17,642 nucleotides of DNA from Bdellovibrio sp. (GCA_020725805.1 DYEF01000062.1:1-17642), one strand, 5' to 3'. Positions 1-6,934 are shown, numbered from the stretch's first letter. Notes: a model not told the origin generated them from the letters alone. A program made the numbers and translations.

Positions 1-23
1 ACAAATTCATAAAGTTCTCCCAT
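1..23 (-). CDS. Possible 5' end of a minus-strand gene cut by the window edge
   Basis: Reading leftward on the minus strand, an ATG at position 10 is preceded by GGGAG (positions 21-17) with a 6-nt spacer, a good ribosome binding site. A second ATG in another frame at position 23 (reads M-G-E-L-Y-E-F) also stays open to the edge. At most seven codons are visible, so no product can be named and the frame is undecided. If real, it would be the next gene downstream of the Mut7-C gene on the same strand. Confidence 0.25.
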
Positions 24-43
24 CAAAACTTCATCCCTCTCGC

Positions 44-56
44 CTTCAGCTCTACA
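44..56 (+). repeat. CTTCAG-type short repeat, single unit
   Basis: One CTTCAG followed by CTCTACA. The same CTTCAG plus CTCTATA ending recurs at 201-220 and at 6935-6962, so this is probably a degenerate member of one intergenic repeat family. Confidence 0.4.
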
Positions 57-90
57 TCGCTTCGGTACACTCAATTACTCAGCGACCTTA
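57..90 (+). repeat. Intergenic hairpin element, divergent copy
   Basis: Stem TCGCT (57-61) pairs with AGCGA (81-85) around a 19-nt loop that starts TCGGTA and ends TTACTC. This matches the loop ends of the element at 143-176 (TCGATA ... CTACTC). The stem differs from that copy (TGGCT/AGCCA) but keeps pairing, a compensatory change. The bases after the stem (CCTTAGTATTA) resemble those after the 143-176 stem (CCTTAATAGTC). Confidence 0.55.
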
Positions 91-99
91 GTATTAAAA

Positions 100-134
100 G
101 GACATTGAGTAGGCGAAGCCTTATCGAAATGTCC
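100..134 (-). repeat. Intergenic hairpin element, inverted copy
   Basis: On the minus strand, stem GGACATT (134-128) pairs perfectly with AATGTCC (106-100) around a 21-nt loop that starts TCGATAAGG and ends CCTACTC. Loop ends match the other family members, but the stem sequence is entirely different while fully complementary. This copy lies in opposite orientation to the two that flank it. Confidence 0.55.
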
Positions 135-142
135 ATCTTGGC

Positions 143-189
143 GGTGGCTTCGATACGCTAACGCTACTCAGCCACCTTAATAGTCCTAT
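143..189 (+). repeat. Intergenic hairpin element, reference copy
   Basis: Stem GGTGGCT (143-149) pairs perfectly with AGCCACC (170-176) around a 20-nt loop beginning TCGATACGC and ending GCTACTC. The 46 bases at 144-189, which include the trailing TTAATAGTCCTAT, are matched at 7005-7050 with one mismatch (175 C against 7036 A). It is clearly a dispersed repeat. I see no open reading frame or transposase in it; it resembles REP/MITE-type palindromic repeats. Confidence 0.75.
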
Positions 190-200
190 CACCTGCAGCA

Positions 201-220
201 CTTCAGCCTTCAGCTCTATA
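201..220 (+). repeat. CTTCAG short tandem repeat
   Basis: CTTCAG at 201-206 and 208-213 is followed by CTCTATA. The same arrangement, with three units, is at 6935-6962. Confidence 0.5.
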
Positions 221-232
221 GCACTATCTTTC

Positions 233-260
233 TGTGGACTGTCGACTGTGGACCGTGGAC
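233..260 (+). repeat. 7-bp tandem repeat, four units
   Basis: Four abutting 7-mers: TGTGGAC, TGTCGAC, TGTGGAC, CGTGGAC. They lie just past the stop codon of the Mut7-C gene, which is read in the opposite direction. The same heptamer family recurs at 6891-6924 and 6970-7010. The unit is too short and has no spacers, so it is not a CRISPR array. Confidence 0.7.
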
Positions 261-266
261 TATAAC

Positions 267-734
267 CTATCTGCTCATTATCTGTCTTACTGTATCCACC
301 CATCTTCTTATCCGTTCATAATGTGTCCCCTGCCAGTATACGGAATTGCATCTTTCGCAAAAGGAGAAGCTCTTCTGAGTCTTATAGACATAATCCGGGA
401 CCTTATCTCTGATATCTTCCTTCTCTATAATTCTGAGTTCGCAATTGCATCTCAGGCATCTTGAAAACGGTCTGAATTCCTGCAATTCTATCTTCAGCCC
501 CTCAAGCACCTCCGGCAGCTGCATATCGGGGTAATTGCTCTTTACGAAGAAGTACGGCGGCACATTTTTCATCTTCAGCACCCTTGTATCACGGGTCAGA
601 AATATTCTCTCCTCTCCCCTTACCCTGTCAGTCTTCAGGTCAAAATACCTCGAATCAGAATATTCGGTATCTATTCCCAGCGTCCTCAGATATACCGCCA
701 GTTTTCCGAGCATTGAATCACAGAGAAGTTTCAT
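267..734 (-). CDS. Mut7-C RNase domain-containing protein
   Basis: A 155-residue cytoplasmic protein that fits the Mut7-C (DUF82) family along its whole length. This family combines a PIN-like ribonuclease fold with a C-terminal zinc ribbon. The N-terminus KLLCDSMLGKLAVYLR carries the conserved early Asp (D6). FLTRDTRVL supplies a second acidic position (D49). Two CxxC pairs (C93/C96 and C126/C129) form the expected zinc-binding site, with the typical YWQGTHYERI near the end. Family members are thought to degrade RNA, but the substrate is unknown. The ATG abuts the TAG of the preceding lipoprotein gene, so it is the last gene of a four-gene operon. Family assignment is firm; the activity is inferred. 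Confidence 0.85.
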   Translation of the reverse strand: MKLLCDSMLGKLAVYLRTLGIDTEYSDSRYFDLKTDRVRGEERIFLTRDTRVLKMKNVPPYFFVKSNYPDMQLPEVLEGLKIELQEFRPFSRCLRCNCELRIIEKEDIRDKVPDYVYKTQKSFSFCERCNSVYWQGTHYERIRRWVDTVRQIMSR

Positions 735-1346
735 CTACGGTTTGTATTCTCTGATACTCAGATTGTCATAATATGCATCTGTCATCCAGTTCGAGAAAGC
801 AAATCTGTTGTGCTTACTGCCAAAGAGCGGCTCTTTATCGGCTCTCTCCATATAGGGTTTGTCGTTCAGATACCACTCAATCTTACCGTTGTATCTGATA
901 ATCCTGAAATGATGTCTTGCCTTCGGGTCGCATTCGGTCGGTCTTTTCTCTATGCGGGTCTTCTCGTGTTCATCGAGCCTTGCAATGGTCGAAATCTGGT
1001 TCTTCCATCCGCCAAGAATAATGATGTAACCGCTTGCGTGAATCCTTCCGTCGGCAAAGATCTCACACTTCAGGTCACAGAAGTTCGTCTTCTCCGCCCA
1101 CGCATCAAATTCAATGATAACATTCTCGGGCAATTTCAGCTTGAGCCACAACGGGACATTCTTGGAATTGCTGCTGTGAAGTGCCCCGTTTTTAATCTCC
1201 CAGTCGGCATTCTCTATCATATACCAGTTGTCTCCAAGGCGGTCTCTCTCGAAATCGTCCGTAAAGGGGACGCTCACTGTTACAGGCGGTGCACAGGAAA
1301 TAATCAAAAGAAGAAAAAAGGACAAACAGGTCTCTCTTCTGTTCAT
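735..1346 (-). CDS. Predicted lipoprotein with a LamG/DUF1080-like jelly-roll domain
   Basis: A 203-residue protein with a lipoprotein signal peptide: basic MNRRE, a hydrophobic stretch, then the lipobox I-I-S-C at C18. The mature part opens with a DDFERDRLGDNWYM segment, then a DWEIKNGALHSS segment, and later EWYLNDKPY. This is the usual order in concanavalin-like, sugar-binding-type jelly-roll domains. The ligand cannot be told from sequence. It is probably anchored to a membrane on the cell-envelope side. Its ATG overlaps the TGA of the upstream hydrolase gene (ATGA), indicating translational coupling, and its own TAG directly precedes the Mut7-C start. The lipoprotein call is strong; the fold call is moderate. 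Confidence 0.7.
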   Translation of the reverse strand: MNRRETCLSFFLLLIISCAPPVTVSVPFTDDFERDRLGDNWYMIENADWEIKNGALHSSNSKNVPLWLKLKLPENVIIEFDAWAEKTNFCDLKCEIFADGRIHASGYIIILGGWKNQISTIARLDEHEKTRIEKRPTECDPKARHHFRIIRYNGKIEWYLNDKPYMERADKEPLFGSKHNRFAFSNWMTDAYYDNLSIREYKP

Positions 1347-2179
1347 AGTTTAATCTCTTCCTTTATCTCAAAATCGTTATTGTTATATCTGACCTTCGCA
1401 GCGGCAGTAAAGATATCGTGAGGGAAAAGCATTACCGAATCATTTTCTGCTGCGTAATCAAGAAGGTTTCTCTTCTCCTCTATCGCCTTAAGCGGATTCA
1501 GGTCGTATGCCATAATATACGGAATCTTTATGTGCCGTGCCGTAGGTATGAGGTCCGCGGTAAAAATAAAATTATGCTCACCTGTATCGATATATACCGT
1601 CTGCATACCCGGTGTATGACCAAAGACCGGCTTAATCCTGACACCACTTAACAACTCATACTCCCCGTCGAGAATGACAGAATTCCGGTATCCGGCGAGG
1701 AATTCAAAATCTTCCCTTATATAACTCCCTCTGTCTTTAACCGACGGATTCATCGCATTTTCAAGCTGAGCCTTCTGAACGTAAATCCGGGCATTGGGAT
1801 ATACAGGTGCAACCTTTTCACCCTCTCTCTTCGTAAGCCCTCCGGCGTGGTCGAAATGGAGATGCGAGACGATTACATCCGTTATCATCTCCTCCGAGAG
1901 CGAATGCATTTTTAGAAGTTCGGTCAGATTATTTTGGCGGATATTATAGATTTTCCTGAATTTCTCGTCGTATTTTGTCCCCATTCCCGTCTCTATAATT
2001 ATATTTCTGCCTTCCTTTGAAAGAATGAAGATTCTCCCCGCCATATCTATTCTGTTCATCTCGTCCGACGGATAGACCCTGTTCCACAATGGTTTAGGGA
2101 CAATACCGAACATAGCACCGCCGTCGAGCCCGAATACAGACGGCAGAATCTCCCTTATCTCGAAACCGCCGCTTCTCAC
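1343..2179 (-). CDS. Metallo-beta-lactamase-fold hydrolase
   Basis: A 278-residue MBL-fold enzyme without a signal peptide. The metal-binding signature SHLHFDHAGG supplies H106, H108, D110 and H111. Further ligands are H188 (FGHTPGMQ), D209 (FTADLIP) and H254 (LFPHD), giving a complete dinuclear zinc site. The upstream region (GRIFILSKEGRNIIIETGMG) is typical of the AttM/lactonase-like group, but many other MBL hydrolases look the same, so the substrate is not assignable. Translation starts at a GTG immediately after the TAA of the lipoprotein gene upstream, with GGAAGGA just before it. It overlaps the next gene by four bases (ATGA). It is probably cytoplasmic although its operon neighbours are lipoproteins. 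Confidence 0.85.
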   Translation of the reverse strand: MRSGGFEIREILPSVFGLDGGAMFGIVPKPLWNRVYPSDEMNRIDMAGRIFILSKEGRNIIIETGMGTKYDEKFRKIYNIRQNNLTELLKMHSLSEEMITDVIVSHLHFDHAGGLTKREGEKVAPVYPNARIYVQKAQLENAMNPSVKDRGSYIREDFEFLAGYRNSVILDGEYELLSGVRIKPVFGHTPGMQTVYIDTGEHNFIFTADLIPTARHIKIPYIMAYDLNPLKAIEEKRNLLDYAAENDSVMLFPHDIFTAAAKVRYNNNDFEIKEEIKL

Positions 2180-4291
2180 TTATCCTTCCTTCTCGCAATA
2201 GACGTCGAAGATAATGTAATTATTGTTGTTCTCCCTGCACTCATTATACTGCTCATTCCCGTCACAGTCTTCATCGACAATAAACTCGAGATTTACAGGG
2301 TAACTCACATCTACCTGATACCACTTGACATCCACATCCGTATAATCACCGGGTCTGAGTCCTTTTGTAGTCTTGCCGGACCCTACACATTTGCCTCCGT
2401 CCTTCTTCTTGCCATAATACATTGAGACATTGACACCTTTGCCTACCGGTGCCTCGCCTTCATTTCTGATTGTCACCCTTGCCCACAAATTTGTTGGGCA
2501 TTCAGTTCTTATAAAATCCACCTTTGTAATTATCAGGTCAGCGGCCTTAAAACCTGAAGTCCCCTGAACATTCTGTCTGAAATTATTGAGTGAGGATACC
2601 TCCCAGTTTTTTATCTGATTTTTAGGTATAGCCCCGTATCTGTTATCCGTACTCTTGCAGAATCCGTCCTCCTCTCCTGTGCAGATATTCGTAATATGAT
2701 ATGCGTGCTGATTCCAGATTTTGCGTGTAGATACCCAGTTGTTCAGCGTGTCGGCATATACTCTCACACCGTGATTCGGACTGGAACTGCAATTGGAATA
2801 ACAGATAGTATTTGCAATTACGACTATCTCTGCCTTATTGTCGTTATTGACATCTACAATCAGAGGATATTCGAATGTCGTATTCGTTGTATTCGGTGTC
2901 TGAAAGAGGACCTGTCCGTCCTTGCCGCTATAGACTCTCAGATAAAGTTCATCGTTATAGACAGCCTCAGCCTTCCCGTCTCCCTCGAAGTCGAATACAG
3001 AGGCACCTGTAACATTCGAAGACTTGTCGGATGTAGGACTCTGCCACAAAATCTTACACTGATTGTCGAATACCACGAAATATTCGGCACCTGCCACCCC
3101 GTATTCAGGCTTGCCGTCTCCGTTGAAATCGGCGATTATCGGGGCACCGCCTTTATTCAGGCTCGCATTCATCGAACCCGGTATTGCTGCAGGACCGCAG
3201 ATAGTACTCCCGCTGCTGTCCAGAATAAAGGTCTTATTATAGGCGACAAGAACGATCTCGGGCTTTGTATCCAGATTCATATCCGCAACCCCGACCAGAC
3301 CATCCACAAGGTCATTTCTCTGCCACAGGATTTCGCCGTTGTATTTATATGCCGTATTACCCGCAATAATTTCCGGTCTGCCGTCTGCGTTGATATCGGC
3401 TGCCACAGATATGGAGCCTGAATGCGTTGTAACAAGATCCTTCCCCATTCCGCCGTTGCCGCCCTGCCCCTTCCACATCAGCTTCCCTTTATAGTCGAAT
3501 ACCACATTCCCGACGATTATTTCGGACTTTCCGTCCCCGTCAAGGTCTGCGAGCGTAGGTGAACCCCAGCCTGCATTCACGACATCTGAGGAGACCCATT
3601 CAGTAAGGTCATCCTGCTTTTTGGGGATACAGAGATAGTCATCACCCTTCTCGTTCTTTACGACATTGAAAACAAAGAGGTGCGAGGGAACAAGTTTCAG
3701 TTTGTTCGTCCCTCCCTCATTTACCCAGACCCTGTTCTTCTCGAGAGCAACTATATCGACTATCCCGTCTCCATCGATATCACCCGCCGCAAGACCCGAT
3801 TCGTATGCAAGTCTCATATTCGGGTCATCGAATGAACATATTTCGCTCCCGTCATCTCCGCTCACAACCCTCAGAACACCGCCCTTGTCATAATCCTCCT
3901 TTTTTGACGAGAATGAAATAAAGACCACATCGGGGGTATCATTTATATCCGCCTTCTTGTCGCCGTTGTCATCTGTAAGGCTCACAACGACAGGAAGAGC
4001 GATTACTTCATTATAATCAGGTGCAACCTGAGATGAGGTAGTCCATTCCCATAAAAGTTTCGGATTAAATTTTCCAACAGGAGGTCTGTATATACACTCA
4101 AATATAGACGTATCTCCCTCGTCGGCGTCAGGGAAGACATCGGCATCCTTCAATACCTCCGAATCCTTACCAACCAGATCCGTAACCGATACATCGCCTC
4201 CGCCGTTCTTCTTCCCGCCGTCATCGCTGCAGAAGAGGAAGAGAAGACCGCCTATTCCTGCAAGAATGATCAACATTATAATCTTTTTCAT
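2180..4291 (-). CDS. Surface lipoprotein with FG-GAP/VCBS-type beta-propeller repeats and a C-terminal CARDB-like domain
   Basis: A 703-residue protein beginning MKKIIMLIILAGIGG, with Cys21 as probable lipidation site. Phe at -1 (L-F-C) is an unusual lipobox residue. A Gly/Asp-rich linker (about 22-60) follows. About eight Asp-rich calcium-loop motifs then recur, for example DIDGDGIVDIV, DLDGDGKSEII, DINADGRPEII, DFNGDGKPEYG, DFEGDGKAEAV and DVNNDNKAEIV, consistent with a seven- or eight-bladed propeller. After it come WNQHAYHITN and LNNFRQNVQG, a pairing I associate with Myxococcota-type surface proteins. The last ~120 residues (DLIITKVDF ... VTIRNEGEAPVG ... VDEDCDGNEQYNECRENNNN) look like a CARDB/Ig-like domain with several Cys. 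A role in adhesion or surface binding is inference. AAGGAG lies 5 nt before the ATG. It is the first gene of the four-gene operon. Confidence 0.8.
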   Translation of the reverse strand: MKKIIMLIILAGIGGLLFLFCSDDGGKKNGGGDVSVTDLVGKDSEVLKDADVFPDADEGDTSIFECIYRPPVGKFNPKLLWEWTTSSQVAPDYNEVIALPVVVSLTDDNGDKKADINDTPDVVFISFSSKKEDYDKGGVLRVVSGDDGSEICSFDDPNMRLAYESGLAAGDIDGDGIVDIVALEKNRVWVNEGGTNKLKLVPSHLFVFNVVKNEKGDDYLCIPKKQDDLTEWVSSDVVNAGWGSPTLADLDGDGKSEIIVGNVVFDYKGKLMWKGQGGNGGMGKDLVTTHSGSISVAADINADGRPEIIAGNTAYKYNGEILWQRNDLVDGLVGVADMNLDTKPEIVLVAYNKTFILDSSGSTICGPAAIPGSMNASLNKGGAPIIADFNGDGKPEYGVAGAEYFVVFDNQCKILWQSPTSDKSSNVTGASVFDFEGDGKAEAVYNDELYLRVYSGKDGQVLFQTPNTTNTTFEYPLIVDVNNDNKAEIVVIANTICYSNCSSSPNHGVRVYADTLNNWVSTRKIWNQHAYHITNICTGEEDGFCKSTDNRYGAIPKNQIKNWEVSSLNNFRQNVQGTSGFKAADLIITKVDFIRTECPTNLWARVTIRNEGEAPVGKGVNVSMYYGKKKDGGKCVGSGKTTKGLRPGDYTDVDVKWYQVDVSYPVNLEFIVDEDCDGNEQYNECRENNNNYIIFDVYCEKEG

Positions 4292-4315
4292 AAAGACTCC
4301 TTAAAACTAATACTA

Positions 4316-4344
4316 AAAATAACACCACAGATATAAATTGTCAA
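4316..4344 (-). promoter_or_regulatory. Predicted sigma70-type promoter of the lipoprotein/MBL/Mut7-C operon
   Basis: On the minus strand, TTGACA (4344-4339, perfect -35) is followed by a 17-nt spacer and TATTTT (4321-4316, 4 of 6 matches to TATAAT). Transcription would start near 4309, giving a leader of about 18 nt that contains the AAGGAG ribosome site at 4302-4297. Confidence 0.6.
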
Positions 4345-4527
4345 AGAGAGAAAGAAAGAAGTAAAACAGCGAGGCGGGCATATATTAACTCAAAGTTGCA
4401 GAAATTGTTTCCGGCACTATTATTCCATTTGTTAAAACACCCAAAACGGGGGATTGTGGCAATATTCTGTATTGTTAAAGATACCTGTCAGAGTAAAATA
4501 ATTCTTTCCCAAAATGTTCGTAATCTC

Positions 4528-4560
4528 TTGACTATTCATACAAAAATATATACCTATAAA
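4528..4560 (+). promoter_or_regulatory. Candidate promoter of the acyl-CoA dehydrogenase/kdd operon
   Basis: TTGACT (4528-4533, 5 of 6) precedes a very AT-rich stretch containing TATATACCTATAAA (4547-4560). No hexamer at exactly 17 nt is a good -10 match (TACCTA at 4551), so the -10 is uncertain. The rest of the 294-base divergent gap holds no gene or clear operator that I can see. The gene's ribosome site GGAGG (4575-4579) is 6 nt before the ATG. Confidence 0.35.
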
Positions 4561-4585
4561 AGACCACTTTTGAGGGAGGAAATTT

Positions 4586-5743
4586 ATGCCGGATTATAAT
4601 CTTACACAGGAACAGGAGATTCTGAGAAAGAGTATCAGAGAGTTTGCCGAACAGGAGATTGCACCAGTTGCTCAGGAACTGGATGAAAAGGAGGAGTTCT
4701 CGGTAGAACTTACAAAGAAGATGTTCGATATGGGGCTCTTCGGGATGTATGTCAGTGAAAAATACGGCGGTTCGGGGCTCGATTATCTCTCCTATGTGAT
4801 TGCTGTCGAGGAGATTGCAAGGATAGACGGCTCTCAGGCTGCAACAGTGGCTGCCGGCAACTCGCTTGGCATCGGTCCGATATATTACTTCGGGACAGAA
4901 GAACAGAAGATGAAATGGCTGCCCGAACTTTGCAGGGGCAGACTTGCCGGATTCGGTCTTACTGAACCGAATGCCGGTTCAGATGCCGGAGGCTCGAAGA
5001 CCACGGCCGTTCTCAAAGATAAAAAATGGGTTATAAACGGCTCCAAAATATTTATTACGAATGCGGCCAATCCGCTCACCGCTGTCGTGACGGTTCAGGC
5101 GGTTACCGGCACACGTCCCGACGGTAAGAAGGAATACTCCTGTATACTCGTACCCTACGGCACAAAAGGGTTCACTGCAAAGGAGATGCACAAGAAACTT
5201 ATGTGGAGGGCATCCAATACAGCAGAATTATACTTCGAAGACTGCGAAGTACCTGAGGAGAACCTGCTTGGCAAAAGAGGCGAAGGATTCCACCAGATGC
5301 TGAAGACTCTCGACGCAGGAAGACTCTCGATAGGTGCAATGGGTCTCGGCGGTGCACAGGGTGCGTTCGAACTCGCCCTGAAGTATGCAAAGGAGAGAGT
5401 TCAGTTCGGAAGACCAATAGGAGACAATCAGGCTATTGCCTTCAAACTCGCAAATATGGCAATGGAGATCGAGGCGGCCAGAAATCTTCTTTATAAAGCT
5501 GCCTGGCTCAAAGATCAGGGGAAGCCTTTCTCCAGAGAGGCGGCAATGGCAAAACTCTATTGTTCCGAGGTAATGAAAAGGGTCGTAACCGATGCGGTTC
5601 AGATACATGGAGGCTACGGTCTTATGAAAGAATACAATGTTGAACGTTTCTTCAGAGACCAGAAACTTCTTGAGATCGGGGAGGGAACCAGTGAGGTCCA
5701 GAGAATCGTTATTGCGAGGAATCTGGGTCTCAATGTAAGATGA
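4586..5743 (+). CDS. Acyl-CoA dehydrogenase, short-chain/butyryl-CoA dehydrogenase-like
   Basis: A 385-residue flavoenzyme of standard family length with no signal peptide. The N-terminal helical domain begins YNLTQEQEILRKSIREFA. The FAD/substrate signature GFGLTEPNAGSDAGG lies near residue 125. The C-terminal domain carries the RVQFGRPIGDNQAIAFKLA helix and the QIHGGYGLMKEYNVERFFRD motif. The catalytic base is E366 in the GEGTSEVQR motif, the position typical of short-chain enzymes and butyryl-CoA dehydrogenases. Chain length specificity is inferred: the similarity to Bcd and the adjacent kdd gene favour crotonyl-CoA/butyryl-CoA. It would need an electron-transfer flavoprotein, and none is encoded in the window. 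It is first in a two-gene operon; the kdd ribosome site AAAGGAGG overlaps its stop codon. Confidence 0.9.
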   Translation: MPDYNLTQEQEILRKSIREFAEQEIAPVAQELDEKEEFSVELTKKMFDMGLFGMYVSEKYGGSGLDYLSYVIAVEEIARIDGSQAATVAAGNSLGIGPIYYFGTEEQKMKWLPELCRGRLAGFGLTEPNAGSDAGGSKTTAVLKDKKWVINGSKIFITNAANPLTAVVTVQAVTGTRPDGKKEYSCILVPYGTKGFTAKEMHKKLMWRASNTAELYFEDCEVPEENLLGKRGEGFHQMLKTLDAGRLSIGAMGLGGAQGAFELALKYAKERVQFGRPIGDNQAIAFKLANMAMEIEAARNLLYKAAWLKDQGKPFSREAAMAKLYCSEVMKRVVTDAVQIHGGYGLMKEYNVERFFRDQKLLEIGEGTSEVQRIVIARNLGLNVR

Positions 5744-5756
5744 AAGGAGGCAAACT

Positions 5757-6803
5757 ATGTCTTACAGAACAAACGGTTGTCCCTACGGGTCGCACAGAGT
5801 AATCGAACCAAAAGGCAGTCTTCCCCAGCCGGCGCTGAGGCTCGACAATTCACTACCCCTCTATGACAACGAGATACTCATCGACGTAATTACACTCAAC
5901 ATTGACTCGGCGAGTTTTCACCAGATGAAGAACGCTGCCGGTGGTAACCCTGACGGTATTGCAAAGATCATTACCGAGACGGTAGCCGAGAGAGGTAAAC
6001 AGCACAATAAGGTTACCGGTTCGGGCGGTATGCTGATCGGCAGGGTAAAGGATATCGGACCAAATTACAAAGGTAAACTGAAACTCCAAAAAGGTGACAA
6101 GATTGCTACCCTCGTATCCCTCTCACTGACTCCGCTCTATATCGAAAAGATCAAAAATGTAATAGTGGATAAGGAACAGGTTGAGATAGACGGTTATGCT
6201 GTTCTTTTTGAATCCGGAGTTGCAGTAAAACTCCCCGATGACATACCGGAGAAGATCGCACTTGCCGCACTTGATGTTGCTGGCGCCCCTGCACAGACCG
6301 CACACCTCGTAAAGGACGGTCACACCGTTCTGGTCATCGGTGCCGGAGGCAAATCGGGAATGCTCTGCCTTTACGAAGCAAAGAAGAAGGTCGGTAAGAA
6401 CGGCAAGGTAATCGGGCTTGCACACTCTGATTCATCCTTCGAGAGGATGAAGAAATACGGCTGGGCAGATATCTGTCTGAAGGGAAATGCCCAGAAACCG
6501 CTCGAAATCTATGAGATGGTAAAGGAACAGACCGGCGGAAAGATGTGCGATATCGTTATCAACTGCACAAACGTCCCGAATACGGAAATGAGTTCGATTC
6601 TTACCTGCAAAGACAACGGTACTGTCTACTTCTTCTCAATGGCAACATCATTTACGGCGGCTGCACTCGGAGCGGAAGGAATAGGACACGGAGCCACAAT
6701 GCTGATCGGCAACGGATACTTCCCAAATCACGCCGAATATACGATTTCGATTCTGAGGGAATCAAAGGAACTATACAGATTATTTGAAGAGCTCTACGGA
6801 TAA
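5757..6803 (+). CDS. kdd: L-erythro-3,5-diaminohexanoate dehydrogenase (lysine fermentation)
   Basis: A 348-residue NAD(P)-dependent dehydrogenase that I recognise as 3,5-diaminohexanoate dehydrogenase. It oxidatively deaminates (3S,5S)-3,5-diaminohexanoate to 5-amino-3-oxohexanoate. The family's opening is present (CPYGSHRVIEPKGSLPQPA), as is a GroES-like N-terminal half. The Rossmann glycine motif VIGAGGKSGMLCLYEAKKK lies at about residues 197-215. The C-terminal half has NCTNVPNTEMSS and a glycine-rich GAEGIGHG. In lysine fermenters the enzyme acts after KamA and KamDE and before Kce and Kal; none of those genes is in this window. The gene begins 13 bases after the dehydrogenase stop with AAAGGAGG 6 nt before the ATG, and is the last gene of its operon. 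The name is well supported; pathway membership is inferred from the family. Confidence 0.88.
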   Translation: MSYRTNGCPYGSHRVIEPKGSLPQPALRLDNSLPLYDNEILIDVITLNIDSASFHQMKNAAGGNPDGIAKIITETVAERGKQHNKVTGSGGMLIGRVKDIGPNYKGKLKLQKGDKIATLVSLSLTPLYIEKIKNVIVDKEQVEIDGYAVLFESGVAVKLPDDIPEKIALAALDVAGAPAQTAHLVKDGHTVLVIGAGGKSGMLCLYEAKKKVGKNGKVIGLAHSDSSFERMKKYGWADICLKGNAQKPLEIYEMVKEQTGGKMCDIVINCTNVPNTEMSSILTCKDNGTVYFFSMATSFTAAALGAEGIGHGATMLIGNGYFPNHAEYTISILRESKELYRLFEELYG

Positions 6804-6818
6804 AAAGGGCCTTCTGAC

Positions 6819-6873
6819 AGACTATACGTTTACAAATCAGGATTAAAGATATTCTCTCCTGAAGCTATAGTCT
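6819..6873. repeat. Nested inverted repeat in the gap after kdd
   Basis: AGACTATA (6819-6826) pairs with TATAGTCT (6866-6873). Inside it TCAGGA (6837-6842) pairs with TCCTGA (6857-6862). It lies 16 bases past the kdd stop and could fold in the kdd transcript as a terminator-like or mRNA-end structure. There is no T-run directly after it, so it is not a standard intrinsic terminator. Confidence 0.35.
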
Positions 6874-6890
6874 TTCCACACTTACTTGTC

Positions 6891-6924
6891 TGTAGACTTC
6901 CTCTGTCGACTATGGACAATGGAC
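6891..6924 (+). repeat. 7-bp tandem repeat, second locus (left block)
   Basis: TGTAGAC (6891-6897), a 6-base break, then abutting TGTCGAC, TATGGAC and AATGGAC (6904-6924). It belongs to the same heptamer family as 233-260. Confidence 0.6.
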
Positions 6925-6934
6925 TAATATCGAA

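Noticed and set aside
143-176. Intrinsic terminator of the four-gene operon
   Set aside because: The hairpin has a 20-base loop and no T-run on either strand, and it is a dispersed repeat rather than a gene-specific terminator.
233-260. Possible CRISPR array
   Set aside because: Units are 7 bases and abut directly, with no spacers of regular length and no cas genes nearby.
121-303. Minus-strand open frame in the left repeat region
   Set aside because: It is built from the repeat elements and overlaps the Mut7-C gene end, so it is unlikely to be a real gene.
810-1421. Plus-strand open frame of 203 codons opposite the small lipoprotein
   Set aside because: It is antisense to two translationally coupled genes with a convincing signal peptide and MBL motifs; no independent support.
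2696-3421. Long plus-strand open frame opposite the FG-GAP lipoprotein
   Set aside because: It lies wholly within a well-supported gene on the other strand and reads as composition-driven, with no recognisable domain or ribosome site.
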